DNA of 64,000 bases from Legionella brunensis. Lineage in GTDB: Bacteria > Pseudomonadota > Gammaproteobacteria > Legionellales > Legionellaceae. The stretch covers positions 1-64,000 of the forward strand of contig NZ_LNXV01000034.1 in the NCBI RefSeq assembly GCF_001467025.1, in the 5' to 3' direction. A program made the position numbers and the translations under genes. Shown here piece by piece: positions 27,152 through 36,562 of the stretch (the stretch's first letter is position 1; each line of letters starts with the position of its first letter). Under the pieces are notes generated by a model, which was not told the DNA's origin, made no database searches, and was given only the letters and a program-made list of their open reading frames with translations.

Positions 27152-27508
27152 ATGAGTAAATTTCTTACTTTTTACCTACTGTTACTAAGCCAGTTTGCTT
27201 TTGCTGAGACTTGTGAAACTAAGCGTGAGCTCTTTATTGAAAATGCAGCAACCAAAGTTTGGAAAACAACCATTTGCCCACAACAACAACTCCCTTTCCA
27301 TACCCATGAATATGCACGCGTGGTTATCCCTGAAGAAACTGGAAGCTTAAAAGTTACTTATGCATCAGGACATGAAGTGATGATAACTCTTGAAAAACAA
27401 GTACCTATTTTTTTAAGTAAAGTCCAAGGACAAGAATCACATCAGGACTTAAATACAGGCAACAATGCCTTACATGTGACAGTGATTGAGCTAAGAGAAC
27501 AAGGCTAA
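27152..27508 (+). CDS. Small periplasmic cupin-like protein
   Basis: A 118-aa protein with a signal peptide (cleavage after AFA) and a mature part that reads as a small beta barrel: PFHTHEYARVVIPEETGSL, with the His-x-His-x-Glu pattern of cupin motif 1, then a Gly-rich turn and HQDLNTGNNALHVTVIE like motif 2. Two cysteines (TCET, TICP) could pair. A cupin fold is inferred from this pattern; no enzyme activity can be assigned. Confidence 0.65.
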   Translation: MSKFLTFYLLLLSQFAFAETCETKRELFIENAATKVWKTTICPQQQLPFHTHEYARVVIPEETGSLKVTYASGHEVMITLEKQVPIFLSKVQGQESHQDLNTGNNALHVTVIELREQG

Positions 27509-27547
27509 TCAGCGCCAACCTCTATTCAACATTTTGGGTTATAAATA

Positions 27548-28114
27548 ATGATTATTATCATTAGTGGTACTTCTTCTTCTGGAAAATCAACCATTTGCCA
27601 AGAGCTGCAAAACAAACTGGGCGATGGTTGGATAAATTTTAGTACCGATGGTTATTTAGGTATGTTGGGTAACAAATTCTTCGATTTACACCCCAATAAT
27701 GAAGAGGTTTGTATACCCAATGACATTTGTTATGCTAAAAAATACAGTGATGGAACCTATGAAATTGTCCCTGGAAAATGGTGTTCCAAACTCTATGAAA
27801 CAATACCCAATATCCTTAGGTTAATAGCCACGCAGGGCTTTAATATTATTGTTGACTCCTTTATTACCACGACAAATGAATTTAGCCATTACAAAGCGCT
27901 TTTAGAAAAATATGATCCCTTCTTTGTTTACCTCTACGCTTCTGAAGCTGTGATTGCTCAAAGAGAAGAAGCCAGAGGAGATCGCTTAAAAGGCTCAGCC
28001 CTTCATTGGCTAAAGCAGTTTGATTATCAAGACCAATGTGATCTCATTATTAATACCGAGGCAATCAATACTCATGAAGTTTGCGCGTCTATTTTAGAGA
28101 AGCTTAACTTATAG
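27548..28114 (+). CDS. Chloramphenicol phosphotransferase-like P-loop kinase
   Basis: A 188-aa protein with a P-loop at the N terminus (GTSSSGKS, 7-14), STDGYL after strand 2 (the catalytic Asp position in CPT kinases), IIVDSF and YASEAVIAQREEARGDR lid region. The layout is that of the CPT family (chloramphenicol 3-O-phosphotransferase and relatives), most of which have unknown substrates. I would not infer resistance from this. Confidence 0.75.
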   Translation: MIIIISGTSSSGKSTICQELQNKLGDGWINFSTDGYLGMLGNKFFDLHPNNEEVCIPNDICYAKKYSDGTYEIVPGKWCSKLYETIPNILRLIATQGFNIIVDSFITTTNEFSHYKALLEKYDPFFVYLYASEAVIAQREEARGDRLKGSALHWLKQFDYQDQCDLIINTEAINTHEVCASILEKLNL

Positions 28115-28117
28115 GTT

Positions 28118-28320
28118 CTACCATCCTTGTGCCTCTTTTCCGCGAAGTGTCATGACCGTGCTCGTGACTTGCGCAACCAGTTTCCCATCACTGCGAAGTA
28201 GGTCACAAACATAATAACGACTCACTGTTTTTCCTACATTGGGTAATTAAACCTAGAGCCTGGTGGCGTTACACCTCCCTGAGCCACAATTCCCTGTAGT
28301 TCCACGAGATTTTTGGTCAT
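28118..28320 (-). pseudogene. Remnant of a PaaI-like hotdog thioesterase
   Basis: Read on the minus strand from ATG 28320, the first 28 codons (containing VTPPGSRF) resemble the start of PaaI-type thioesterases. They end at a TAG, and a second frame from about 28236 to the stop at 28118 reads VGKTVSRYYVCDLLRSDGKL followed by VAQVTSTVMTLRGKE, matching the last two strands of the same fold. The central half (about 80-90 residues with the catalytic site) is missing, and the two pieces are out of frame. It is a decayed gene filling the gap between two intact genes. Confidence 0.7.
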
Positions 28321-28445
28321 CCCTCTATCCTTACCATAAACTCTTTACTTAAAAATTTATCTTCTCGCAATTTTATAGTTTTGTCTTTGCAATAGAGGTT
28401 TATTGTTGCTATAAATCGCATGAATTGATAACTTGCTTCATTTTC

Positions 28446-29375
28446 ATGGAAACACGAGAGAACATCACTGCCATTTACATTGCAAAACCTGAATTTCTTA
28501 CTGAGCTTTGCGAAGAGTTAGAAGATGTTTCAGAGATTATTGAGAATTTGCTTTTCTCTCCTCATACCAAGCTTGATGTTTGCTTTGCTCAAGATATTTG
28601 GCTAGAACCCCACTTTGTTAGATTCCAATCTATTTCAGAGGCAGTAAAAATTCTTCGTCAGGCTGGAAAATTCTGGTATTTACATCCTATTAGTCAAGTT
28701 AGGCGCTCTCGCTTGATAGTCGAACAATTACGAAAATGTCCACCGCTAACTCATCATTTTCCCATTACTGAAATTCCCCCAGTGGGCTGTTTTAGTCTTT
28801 TGGATCAGAACACCTTAATTTACAGCACGAAACGCCTTAAAAAATGGCCGCTTGGGAAATGTTTTTTTATTGAAGATAAAATTAATCCGCCGAATCGTGC
28901 CTATTTAAAGCTATGGGAAGCGCTGACACTGTTGGAAAAATACCCTCAGCCGGGTGAATCCGCATTAGATTTAGGAGCCTCACCCGGTGGTTGGACTTAT
29001 GTCATGCAATCTTTGGGTGCTACAGTCACCGCAGTTGATAAAGCGTTACTTGACCCCAAAATTGCGAGACTTCCTCGCGTGAATTTTTTACAGCAAAGTG
29101 CATTTGCATTAGACCCTGACAAATTGGAGCAAACTTACGATTGGGTATTATCTGATGTAGCCTGCTATCCCGAACGAGCCTATGCATTAATTATGAAATG
29201 GATAACTTCTGGCAAAGCAAAACAAATGATTTTCACCATAAAATTGCAAGGTAAAACAGATATAGCTACCATTAAACAATTTAAAGCTATTCCTAACTCA
29301 CGCATTATGAATTTGTTTTATAACAAGCACGAAGCTACGTTTTTTTATCCTGTACCTAATAAAACACCGTTGTAG
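28446..29375 (+). CDS. RlmM-like ribose 2'-O-methyltransferase family protein
   Basis: The start is ATG 28446, giving 309 aa. The C-terminal half is a Rossmann SAM methyltransferase of the FtsJ/RlmM class, with motif I ALDLGASPGGWTYVM, an acidic strand-2 end (VTAVDKALL), SDVACYP and a Lys in FTIKLQG completing a K-D-K-type set. The N-terminal part is unlike standard THUMP domains in what I can see. E. coli RlmM modifies C2498 of 23S rRNA; this shorter relative may act on the same or another RNA. Confidence 0.8.
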   Translation: METRENITAIYIAKPEFLTELCEELEDVSEIIENLLFSPHTKLDVCFAQDIWLEPHFVRFQSISEAVKILRQAGKFWYLHPISQVRRSRLIVEQLRKCPPLTHHFPITEIPPVGCFSLLDQNTLIYSTKRLKKWPLGKCFFIEDKINPPNRAYLKLWEALTLLEKYPQPGESALDLGASPGGWTYVMQSLGATVTAVDKALLDPKIARLPRVNFLQQSAFALDPDKLEQTYDWVLSDVACYPERAYALIMKWITSGKAKQMIFTIKLQGKTDIATIKQFKAIPNSRIMNLFYNKHEATFFYPVPNKTPL

Positions 29376-29393
29376 TTGCTTAAGGACTTTTGA

Positions 29394-30293
29394 ATGTCAG
29401 ATTATGAAACCATTTTCAATAAACAGGAAAAAAAATGGCTTGCTGAACAACGAGTAATGAGACTTACTGATAATAAGGAAGTGCAAATTTACCCTATGGG
29501 TGCAGAAAGATACTTATCATCCGTTTTATTTACTAAACCGAAAGAACGATACAATATTCGCGCCGATATAGAAGATAAAGATGTTTTAATAATTCCAGGT
29601 CATGGCAATAGCAGCTTTTTATTTGCACAAGCAGATGCAAAATCCATTACCGTCTATGATAAAGATCCTGTCACCATCGCTTGGATGAAAGCATTTAAGA
29701 AATATTACAATTTCAGGGAGTATGATGCCCAAGGAAAGCCCTTCCCTTCAATTGGCGAGTTATTGGCTGCATTGACCTGCTGGTACCCTCCACTTCTTCG
29801 TTTACCTTCAGGGAAATACAGTAACTTTATATTTTGGGCTATTAACCCCCAATCCTTAAGGCGTTCCTATCTTTTCTACATGTTGTCACTGGTGCGACAG
29901 GCAATCCGCAATACCCCCCAAGAAAATTTTGAATTAAACAAAAATATTCAATTTCACGCAGGAGAGATTAATCTGCTTCTAATGAACTCCGCACAACAAA
30001 CTTTTGACACCGCCTTTGTCCCCTATCTTCTAGGGGTGCGAAACGGAATTGAAAAAAAAGAAGACATAATCACGTTTATAAAACAATTACTCAAACTGGT
30101 TCCTCACGGACATATCTTAGTCAATCCCTCAAGAGATACGAAAGAGTTTCATGTTATCGGTAAACGCTATTTTGTAACCACGGGTTACCCACATATTCAA
30201 AGTATTCCTGAGTTACAAATCTATGCCATCGACGAGGATAGAAATTGGTTCCGGACTCAAGGACTTGCCGTTTTTGGCACCCCCAGAAATTAG
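29394..30293 (+). CDS. Hypothetical protein, possible SAM-methyltransferase-like fold
   Basis: A 299-aa soluble protein. A stretch near 60-95 (DVLIIPGHGNSSFLFAQA then ITVYDKDPVTIAWMKAF) resembles the SAM-binding loop and acidic strand end of class I methyltransferases, and is the basis of this call. The catalytic part is not recognisable. It starts 18 nt after the RlmM-like gene with the same orientation, and 40 nt before the SDR gene, suggesting one transcription unit (28446-31659). Confidence 0.55.
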   Translation: MSDYETIFNKQEKKWLAEQRVMRLTDNKEVQIYPMGAERYLSSVLFTKPKERYNIRADIEDKDVLIIPGHGNSSFLFAQADAKSITVYDKDPVTIAWMKAFKKYYNFREYDAQGKPFPSIGELLAALTCWYPPLLRLPSGKYSNFIFWAINPQSLRRSYLFYMLSLVRQAIRNTPQENFELNKNIQFHAGEINLLLMNSAQQTFDTAFVPYLLGVRNGIEKKEDIITFIKQLLKLVPHGHILVNPSRDTKEFHVIGKRYFVTTGYPHIQSIPELQIYAIDEDRNWFRTQGLAVFGTPRN

Positions 30294-30333
30294 AATTAAA
30301 CTATTTTTTGCATATAACCTCAGCAGGAGCTTT

Positions 30334-31122
30334 ATGAGCAGACTCAGTAACAAAGTTATTATTATCACCGGTGGCGCTTCAGGTATTGGTGAAGCTACTT
30401 GCCGTTTACTCGCAAAAGAAGGGGCTCAAATTGCTTTATTAGATATTAATCGAGAGAAAGGGCAGCACATCATTGATGACATTCATGCTCAAGGCGGACA
30501 AGCCGCATTTTGGTCAATGAATGCTAGTTTGGAAAAAGAGGTACAAACAGTTATCGCCGAGGTCATTCAAAAGTGGGGAAGAATTAATGTACTTGTTAAC
30601 AATGTAGGGATCATTGGTGACAATAAACCTACTCATGAAATTAGCGAAGCTGAATGGGATAAGGTCATGAATATTAATGTTAAAAGCGTTTTATTCTGTA
30701 CCAAATACGTTGTCCCCTATCTACAAAAAGCAGGTGGCGGCAGTATCATTAACATTTCTTCTGTTCACGGATTAATTGGTACTCCTGATTATCCAGCGAA
30801 TCATGCCTCGAAAGCTGCCGTTCGCCTAATGACTAAAACCGATGCCATGCTCTACGCCAAAGACAACATTCGCGTGAACTCCATTCATCCAGGTTATATC
30901 TGGACGCCATTATTGGAAGAAATTGCCCGCAAATCTGCCCTGGGTTATGAAGCTTTTCGTACCCAACATGAAAAAATTCAACCACTTGGCTATATGGGAC
31001 AGCCCAACGATGTGGCCTATGCAATTGCCTACCTTGCCTCTGATGAATCCCGTTTCATGACTGCAAGTGAACTTGTCATTGATGGCGGCTTGTCTGGCGG
31101 ACAATTAGTTAATAGCATTTGA
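30334..31122 (+). CDS. Short-chain dehydrogenase with substituted catalytic tyrosine
   Basis: Start ATG 30334 with CAGGAG just upstream; product 262 aa. Family features are clear: TGGASGIG (12-19), Asp37 for NAD(H), NNVG (89-92), NISS (140-143) and the C-terminal VIDGG. At the YxxxK site the sequence reads NHASK: Asn156 replaces Tyr and Lys160 is kept. The codon is AAT at 30799-30801, one base from TAT. The enzyme is probably inactive as an oxidoreductase unless a nearby residue (Tyr153) takes over. Confidence 0.88.
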   Translation: MSRLSNKVIIITGGASGIGEATCRLLAKEGAQIALLDINREKGQHIIDDIHAQGGQAAFWSMNASLEKEVQTVIAEVIQKWGRINVLVNNVGIIGDNKPTHEISEAEWDKVMNINVKSVLFCTKYVVPYLQKAGGGSIINISSVHGLIGTPDYPANHASKAAVRLMTKTDAMLYAKDNIRVNSIHPGYIWTPLLEEIARKSALGYEAFRTQHEKIQPLGYMGQPNDVAYAIAYLASDESRFMTASELVIDGGLSGGQLVNSI

Positions 31123-31131
31123 TTGAATAGA

Positions 31132-31659
31132 ATGAACGATAACAAACTAGAGGAACATCCACTAACCAATCCTTTTTGGCAATTTTCATTGAAAGTCTAT
31201 CAATCTGAGCCAGTAAAAAAGCAGTGTTTAAGTTTGCAAAATAACACTTGCGCGAATGTCAATTTATTACTCTTTTGTTGTTGGCTATCAGGTTCTTTAG
31301 CACCAATTCCTCATTCCGAATTTATTCTTGTCTGTGACTCAATTAATGATTGGCACACCAAGGTGACACTCCCATTGCGTCAAGTCCGTCAATATTTAAA
31401 AGAATCGCAAACCAATCCCTGGGTTAAGAGTTTTTATCAGCATTTGTTGACACAAGAAATTCATTCGGAAGCCTATCAACAACAAATGCTTTATGCTCAT
31501 TTTAAACAAAAAAAGCTATTACACTCTTTTCACAGCAATAAAGAATTAGCACTTCGCTATCTTACGTGGCTTTTTGAGCATATGGGAATTATTATCGACA
31601 AAAACCTTGATCTACAGCTTAGAAAGTTGGTTGATCTAGCACTCACATTCGTTGTCTAA
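31132..31659 (+). CDS. TIGR02444/DUF2390 family protein
   Basis: The start is ATG 31132, with TTG 31123 an alternative. The roughly 175-aa product has the family's opening pattern (NPFWQFSLKVYQ, then CANVNLLLFCCWLSG). Members are small helical proteins found in many Proteobacteria, without known function. It follows the SDR gene by 9 nt and probably ends that transcription unit. Confidence 0.75.
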   Translation: MNDNKLEEHPLTNPFWQFSLKVYQSEPVKKQCLSLQNNTCANVNLLLFCCWLSGSLAPIPHSEFILVCDSINDWHTKVTLPLRQVRQYLKESQTNPWVKSFYQHLLTQEIHSEAYQQQMLYAHFKQKKLLHSFHSNKELALRYLTWLFEHMGIIIDKNLDLQLRKLVDLALTFVV

Positions 31660-31728
31660 CAGCCCATAGCAAGTTGCAAGTAGATACTGACTTTAAACAT
31701 ATTTTTAAGACAGTATCTAGGCTTAACG

Positions 31729-33048
31729 TTAGATCGTAGGGGATGAACGTTGCGAAAGAGATTCGTAGTTATGTAATTCTTCTATAAATGACTCATAACC
31801 TTCGGACTCTATGATTTTGATAACACTAAATAGAGTGGGATTATTAATTTCTTTGACTACTTCGTGCAATTCAGCACTTCTGTTAGTAACTGCATAGGTA
31901 TGATACATAATGGACACCGGGAACAAACGATTTTTTATCTCATCCTCCTTGTCGGCATATCTTTGAATTAATCGACTGCAGTCATCCAGTTTAGGAAAAT
32001 TTGCATGGAAATAACGAAACAATAACAACATATAGGTAGTAAAAATAAAGAACTCACGGCTTCTTTGTACTTCACCTGGAAGATATAGCTGTCTTCTAAC
32101 ATTTGCAACAAAAGGATAACTCATTGGTCTTCTATCAGGATTAAGTAGGACTGAGGCGGTCAATTCATTCTGGGGAAATTTTTTATGAATAAGCTTTACC
32201 GTCTCTATTAATAAGGGAGTGCCATTCTTGTTCCAAACCTCTGTAAGTACAGGTATAAGAGTCTTTAACTTACCTATTATTGGCGCAGTAATATCTTTAT
32301 TTTCTTTATCTAAATCCTCAGCATGCTGAAAAAAAAGCTGCGGTACATTGTTTTCTTTTAAGTATTCATTAAATGATTTATCTGCAACGATTGATTTAGT
32401 TTGAGTTGCAAACAAACTTTCTAAAATCAACTGATAAGAATTGGTATCTACTACTAATAGCTTCCAAGCGCTCTTCATTTCACACTCACGCATTGGCTCA
32501 AATATTAGTTCCATTACCTTACTGCCAGGAAATGTTATTTGATAAGCTGAGAGCATAATTGCCATAAGAATAAGATTCCTTTTGAACTCCTTAGATTTTC
32601 CCTTAAATATTTCCAGGGAGTAAATTTGATCGAGATCCGTAAAATGCTCATCCACATAGAGAGAGAGTAATGAGCGATAAACTTCGCAGACAAAAGGATC
32701 GAACGCCCTTTCCGATATATTTTTCACCCCCAAATATGCCAAATAAGGAAGTACAGAAATCATCAGCGGGTTACTCATCGGCTCATCTTTGTGCGTTAAT
32801 ACCAATGAGACAGCAAGCTCATTTCGGGAAAACTGTTTTCCCAGCAATTTTATAGTATTTGTTAAAAGACGCTCTCCTTTTTCCTTCCATACTTGTGAGA
32901 ATGTTTCAATTTCGGCTTCTAATTTTTTTATTTCCCGTTTGTCTATGGGAGGGATACTACCCCAATCAAAAACAACTCCATATTCAAACCTAAGTGATGG
33001 AATTGAGAGCTCGATATTCGATTCATTAAAAAATTTTACCTGATACAT
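31729..33048 (-). CDS. Hypothetical protein with two copies of one domain
   Basis: The start is ATG 33048 with AGGGAG 6 nt upstream (439 aa); a longer frame from 33090 lacks such a site. The protein is cytosolic. Its two halves look homologous: 'VWKEKGERLLTNTIKLL' near 54 and 'VWNKNGTPLLIETVKLI' in the second half are each followed by KxFxxNEL, a 'PMSxP' stretch and a long helical region. I know no family for it. Such an isolated duplicated helical protein is a reasonable effector candidate, with no direct proof. Confidence 0.7.
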   Translation of the reverse strand: MYQVKFFNESNIELSIPSLRFEYGVVFDWGSIPPIDKREIKKLEAEIETFSQVWKEKGERLLTNTIKLLGKQFSRNELAVSLVLTHKDEPMSNPLMISVLPYLAYLGVKNISERAFDPFVCEVYRSLLSLYVDEHFTDLDQIYSLEIFKGKSKEFKRNLILMAIMLSAYQITFPGSKVMELIFEPMRECEMKSAWKLLVVDTNSYQLILESLFATQTKSIVADKSFNEYLKENNVPQLFFQHAEDLDKENKDITAPIIGKLKTLIPVLTEVWNKNGTPLLIETVKLIHKKFPQNELTASVLLNPDRRPMSYPFVANVRRQLYLPGEVQRSREFFIFTTYMLLLFRYFHANFPKLDDCSRLIQRYADKEDEIKNRLFPVSIMYHTYAVTNRSAELHEVVKEINNPTLFSVIKIIESEGYESFIEELHNYESLSQRSSPTI

Positions 33049-33209
33049 TTTTATCTCCCTATTTGGTCCTTTCATTTCTAGAATGTGCATTTTAGAGAAG
33101 TAATATTCGGAAAAGCATGGGTAAAAATACCCATTATTGGAATTAACCTTTCTTGATTGAAATATCTCCTATCAATCTTCTTACCAATAACCGAAATTTA
33201 TTTATCCAA

Positions 33210-33227
33210 AATGAATATAAAGTCATT
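33210..33227 (+). promoter_or_regulatory. Candidate ArgR operator (ARG box)
   Basis: AATGAATATAAAGTCATT matches the ARG box pattern (TGAAT-4xA/T-ATTCA) in all but one of the core positions. It lies about 60-80 bp upstream of the predicted start of transcription of the transporter-argGH operon. No second adjacent box of equal quality is seen. Confidence 0.45.
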
Positions 33228-33252
33228 TTTTAGAGTTTATATGCATTAATCA

Positions 33253-33282
33253 TTGACAATGACCGCCTAAATTCAATATATT
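33253..33282 (+). promoter_or_regulatory. Promoter of the amino-acid ABC transporter-argGH operon
   Basis: Perfect -35 TTGACA (33253-33258), an 18-bp spacer and -10 TATATT (33277-33282), 31 nt before the ATG of the first gene. All genes to argH (37781) follow with overlaps or no gap. Confidence 0.7.
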
Positions 33283-33313
33283 CTGAAAATGCATAAATTT
33301 TGGATACAAAACC

Positions 33314-34048
33314 ATGCCGAGACTTATACACGGTATTACATTATTAATGACTTTAATTATTTCCTCTTGTAGTAGTGAAAAAGATGCCAAAAGTATATAC
33401 TTTGCCATCTCCGCAGAATATCCACCTTTTGAATATCAAGAGCATGGGAAAGTCAAAGGTTTTGACATCGATTTGGCAACATTAATCGCCAATCACTTAG
33501 GAAAAAAAGCAGTATTCGACAATATGCAATTTAGCACGATCTTACCCGCACTCACCTCCGAACAAGTCGATGCAGCAATTTCTACCATCACCATAACACC
33601 AGATCGCCAAGAAAATTTTGACTTCACATCGCCTTATTACTTTGAAACCATGGCGACCGTATTCAAAAAAGGTAGTCCTGTTACCACACCGGATGCATTA
33701 AAAGGCAAGAAAATAGCCTGTCAACTGGGAAGTACCATGGAAATATGGCTGAAAAAAAATGTCCCTGACGCAGCTATCACTGCTATGGATAATAACAATC
33801 AAGCCATAGAAGCTTTGAAAGCAGGACATGTCGATGTGGTGTTAATGGACGGTCCTCAAGGCGCCATTTTTAGCCAGAAAAATCCTATTCTCACTTATGC
33901 CATTATTGCACAATCAGAAGATGGCTATGGTATTGCTTTTAAGAAACACTCCCAGCTTACTGCACAAATTAACCGTGCTCTTAATACCCTTAAAGCGAAT
34001 GGTCAACTTGAGAAACTAAAACACAAATGGTTCACAGGTGCAAAATGA
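33314..34048 (+). CDS. Amino-acid ABC transporter substrate-binding lipoprotein
   Basis: A 244-aa SBP of the polar amino acid family (ArtJ/HisJ-like). It has a signal sequence with lipobox ISSC (Cys19), the signature GFDIDLATLIANHLG (about 53-67) and the two-lobe pattern (ISTITITPDR; the Arg there binds the substrate carboxylate). By context with argG and argH the substrate is probably arginine, citrulline or ornithine. It overlaps the permease start by 4 nt (ATGA). Confidence 0.9.
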   Translation: MPRLIHGITLLMTLIISSCSSEKDAKSIYFAISAEYPPFEYQEHGKVKGFDIDLATLIANHLGKKAVFDNMQFSTILPALTSEQVDAAISTITITPDRQENFDFTSPYYFETMATVFKKGSPVTTPDALKGKKIACQLGSTMEIWLKKNVPDAAITAMDNNNQAIEALKAGHVDVVLMDGPQGAIFSQKNPILTYAIIAQSEDGYGIAFKKHSQLTAQINRALNTLKANGQLEKLKHKWFTGAK

Positions 34049-34689
34049 CAGAACTCTCAACAATGCTTTTATTTATTGCCCAAGGAATTATTCTTACCTT
34101 GGAACTTTTGGCAGGTGGACTAATCATTGGTCTTTTATTTGGCACACTACTCGCAATCTTGCGCCATCAAAAGATTGCCAAAGTCATTATTGATCGCTTT
34201 ATTTCAATAATGCGTGGTACTCCGTTAATCCTGCAGCTTAGTTTTGTCTATTTTGCAGTTCCAACCCTACTTGGCTTCAGAGCGAATATATTAGTAGCAG
34301 GCATCCTTACCTTTGGTCTTAATAGCTCTGCTTATATCGCAGAGATTTTAAGAGCAGGCATTGACAGTATACCCAAGGGACAATTTGAGGCAGCAAAAAC
34401 GCTACAGATTCCCGATTTTTATTTGTGGAAAGATATTATCTTACCGCAAGTCATTAAGAATGTTTTACCGGCGATAACGAATGAAATGATAGCGCTTCTT
34501 AAAGAAACGGCCTTAATATCGACGATTGGAGGCATGGATTTAATGCGTAAAGCACAATCGATTGCAGCCGAGCAATTTACTTATTTTTTACCACTTTGCA
34601 TTGCTGGCTGCTATTACTATGGACTCGTTTTATTCATTGAGTTTTTAGGTAAACGACTTGAACAGGGGGGGCATCATGTTACACATTAA
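34045..34689 (+). CDS. Amino-acid ABC transporter permease
   Basis: Starts at ATG 34045 in an ATGA overlap; 214 aa. HisM/ArtQ-type inner-membrane permease with about five membrane segments and the conserved EAA-type loop (EILRAGIDSIPKGQFEAAKTL) that contacts the ATPase. A single permease gene implies a homodimeric channel. Confidence 0.92.
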   Translation: MTELSTMLLFIAQGIILTLELLAGGLIIGLLFGTLLAILRHQKIAKVIIDRFISIMRGTPLILQLSFVYFAVPTLLGFRANILVAGILTFGLNSSAYIAEILRAGIDSIPKGQFEAAKTLQIPDFYLWKDIILPQVIKNVLPAITNEMIALLKETALISTIGGMDLMRKAQSIAAEQFTYFLPLCIAGCYYYGLVLFIEFLGKRLEQGGHHVTH

Positions 34690-35338
34690 TAATGCCTGCA
34701 AAACCTTTGGTTCTTTGCAAGTACTCGCCAACATCAATCTTACTATTGAAAGCCATCAAGTCATTGGACTAGCAGGCCCATCAGGAAGTGGTAAATCAAC
34801 CCTGTTAAGATGCATACAAAAATTGGATAACTTGAATTCAGGAAGTATTGATTTTGCAGGAACCAGTGGTTTTATGTTTCAGGATTTCCAACTTTTTCCC
34901 CATCTGACAGTACTACAAAACCTGACCTATGCTCCTTCCTTACAAAATAAGACAAAAAATCACGATGAAGAAGCACGGCAGTTATTAGCCACGTTGGGAA
35001 TCAGTGATAAAGCCTGTTCTTATCCGCAGCAATTATCAGGTGGCCAAAAGCAACGAGTTGCATTGGCACGCAGTTTAATGATGCGTCCTTCTCTTTTGCT
35101 TTGTGACGAACCCACTTCAGGCTTGGATCTTGCAACAATTGATGATGTAATTTCACTACTCAATGCAGTGAAAGCAGGAGTAATTATGGTCATTGCTTCT
35201 CATGACTTGGATTTCCTGACTAAAATGACAGATCGTTTACTCATTCTTAAGCGGGGACAAATCGTCGCCGATGTCCAGCCAAAAAATTTAAAAAACCCAG
35301 TACAAGAATTAAAAATCTATTATCAGGAGACCTTTTAA
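34676..35338 (+). CDS. Amino-acid ABC transporter ATP-binding protein
   Basis: The start is ATG 34676, 14 nt inside the permease gene, with a GGGGGG tract as ribosome site. The 220-aa ATPase has Walker A GPSGSGKST, signature LSGGQKQR, Walker B LLLCDEPTSGLD and switch ASHDLDF. It energises uptake through the permease at 34045-34689. Its TAA abuts the argG ATG. Confidence 0.93.
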   Translation: MLHINNACKTFGSLQVLANINLTIESHQVIGLAGPSGSGKSTLLRCIQKLDNLNSGSIDFAGTSGFMFQDFQLFPHLTVLQNLTYAPSLQNKTKNHDEEARQLLATLGISDKACSYPQQLSGGQKQRVALARSLMMRPSLLLCDEPTSGLDLATIDDVISLLNAVKAGVIMVIASHDLDFLTKMTDRLLILKRGQIVADVQPKNLKNPVQELKIYYQETF

Positions 35339-36562
35339 ATGCCAAAACCTATCACCAAAATTGCCTTGGCCTACTCTGGCGGGCTTGATACCTCCGTGAT
35401 GATTCCTTGGCTACGGGAAAATTACCAACAAGCCGAAATTATTGCCGTCATTTGTGATGTAGGACAACAAGAAAATCTTGCAGCCATTAAACAAAAAGCG
35501 ATTGCCAGTGGTGCTGCCAAAGCTTATGTGATCGATATCCAGGAAGAGTTCGCCACCAAATACCTATGGCAGTTAGTCAAAGCTGGCGCTTTATACGAAA
35601 ACCAATACGTCTTAGGAACGATATCAAGACCACTTATCGCGCAAAAATTAGTTGAAATTGCTCATAGCGAAAATGCCGAGGCAGTGGCTCATGGCGCCAC
35701 AGGCAAAGGGAATGATCAAGTTCGCTTCGAATATACAATTAAGGCGCTTGCTCCACAATTAAAAATTATTGCTCCTTGGCGAATATGGGAAATTAAATCT
35801 CGACAAGAGGCCATTAATTATGCCCAAATGCATGGCATTGAGGTTCCAGTCACACCCAAATCGCCTTATTCACGCGACCATAATCTCTGGTACATTTCTC
35901 ATGAAGGGGGAGTGATAGAGGACCCGGCTCAAGAACGTCCTGAGGATTTATTATTAATGACAGCGCCACTTGAACAAACACCAAACACAGCAGAAGAAAT
36001 CAGTATTCAATTTGAAAAAGGTGTTCCTGTAGCCGTCAATGAAACAGCGCTCTCTCCTGTTAAGTTACTAAAGACTCTCAATGAAAAAGCAGGGGCTCAT
36101 GGAGTTGGTGTTTGTGATATTATTGAAAATCGTTTAGTCGGTATGAAAATACGGGGAATTTATGAGGCTCCAGCGGCGGCAGTGCTTTATAAAGCCCATC
36201 AAATGCTGGAAAGTTTGTGTCTTGACCGTCAGTTATTACATCTTAAGCAATCTTTACAACAAACTTATGCCAATCTTGTTTATGAAGGCCGTTGGTTTTC
36301 ACAGACCAAAGAAGCACTCGATGCCTTCATCGAGACTACACAAAAACATATTACTGGAACAGTAAAATTAAAACTGTTTAAAGGTAATTTAATTCCTTGT
36401 GGCATGTATTCCCCTTTTAGCCTACATGACCCAGACCTCGCTACATTTGAGGAAGATAGCGTTTACAATCAAAAAGATGCAGAAGGTTTCATTAACCTTT
36501 TTTCCTTGCCAGCCAAAGTCTATGGCATGGTTCATAGTGGAGGAAAAACTCATGACGAATAA
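35339..36562 (+). CDS. argG: Argininosuccinate synthase
   Basis: A 407-aa enzyme joining citrulline and aspartate with ATP. It shows the N-type ATP pyrophosphatase motif AYSGGLDTS (about 11-19), [14 protein letters not shown] and [10 protein letters not shown]. It starts directly at the stop of the ABC ATPase gene, so import and arginine synthesis are under one promoter. Confidence 0.97.
   Translation: MPKPITKIALAYSGGLDTSVMIPWLRENYQQAEIIAVICDVGQQENLAAIKQKAIASGAAKAYVIDIQEEFATKYLWQLVKAGALYENQYVLGTISRPLIAQKLVEIAHSENAEAVAHGATGKGNDQVRFEYTIKALAPQLKIIAPWRIWEIKSRQEAINYAQMHGIEVPVTPKSPYSRDHNLWYISHEGGVIEDPAQERPEDLLLMTAPLEQTPNTAEEISIQFEKGVPVAVNETALSPVKLLKTLNEKAGAHGVGVCDIIENRLVGMKIRGIYEAPAAAVLYKAHQMLESLCLDRQLLHLKQSLQQTYANLVYEGRWFSQTKEALDAFIETTQKHITGTVKLKLFKGNLIPCGMYSPFSLHDPDLATFEEDSVYNQKDAEGFINLFSLPAKVYGMVHSGGKTHDE

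Noticed and set aside
27548-28114. Chloramphenicol resistance gene
   Set aside because: Only the general CPT-like kinase fold is supported; most members have other or unknown substrates.
33116-33136. CRISPR or tandem repeats
   Set aside because: Only a short GGGTAAAAATACCC palindrome is present here; no regularly spaced repeats were seen anywhere in the window.
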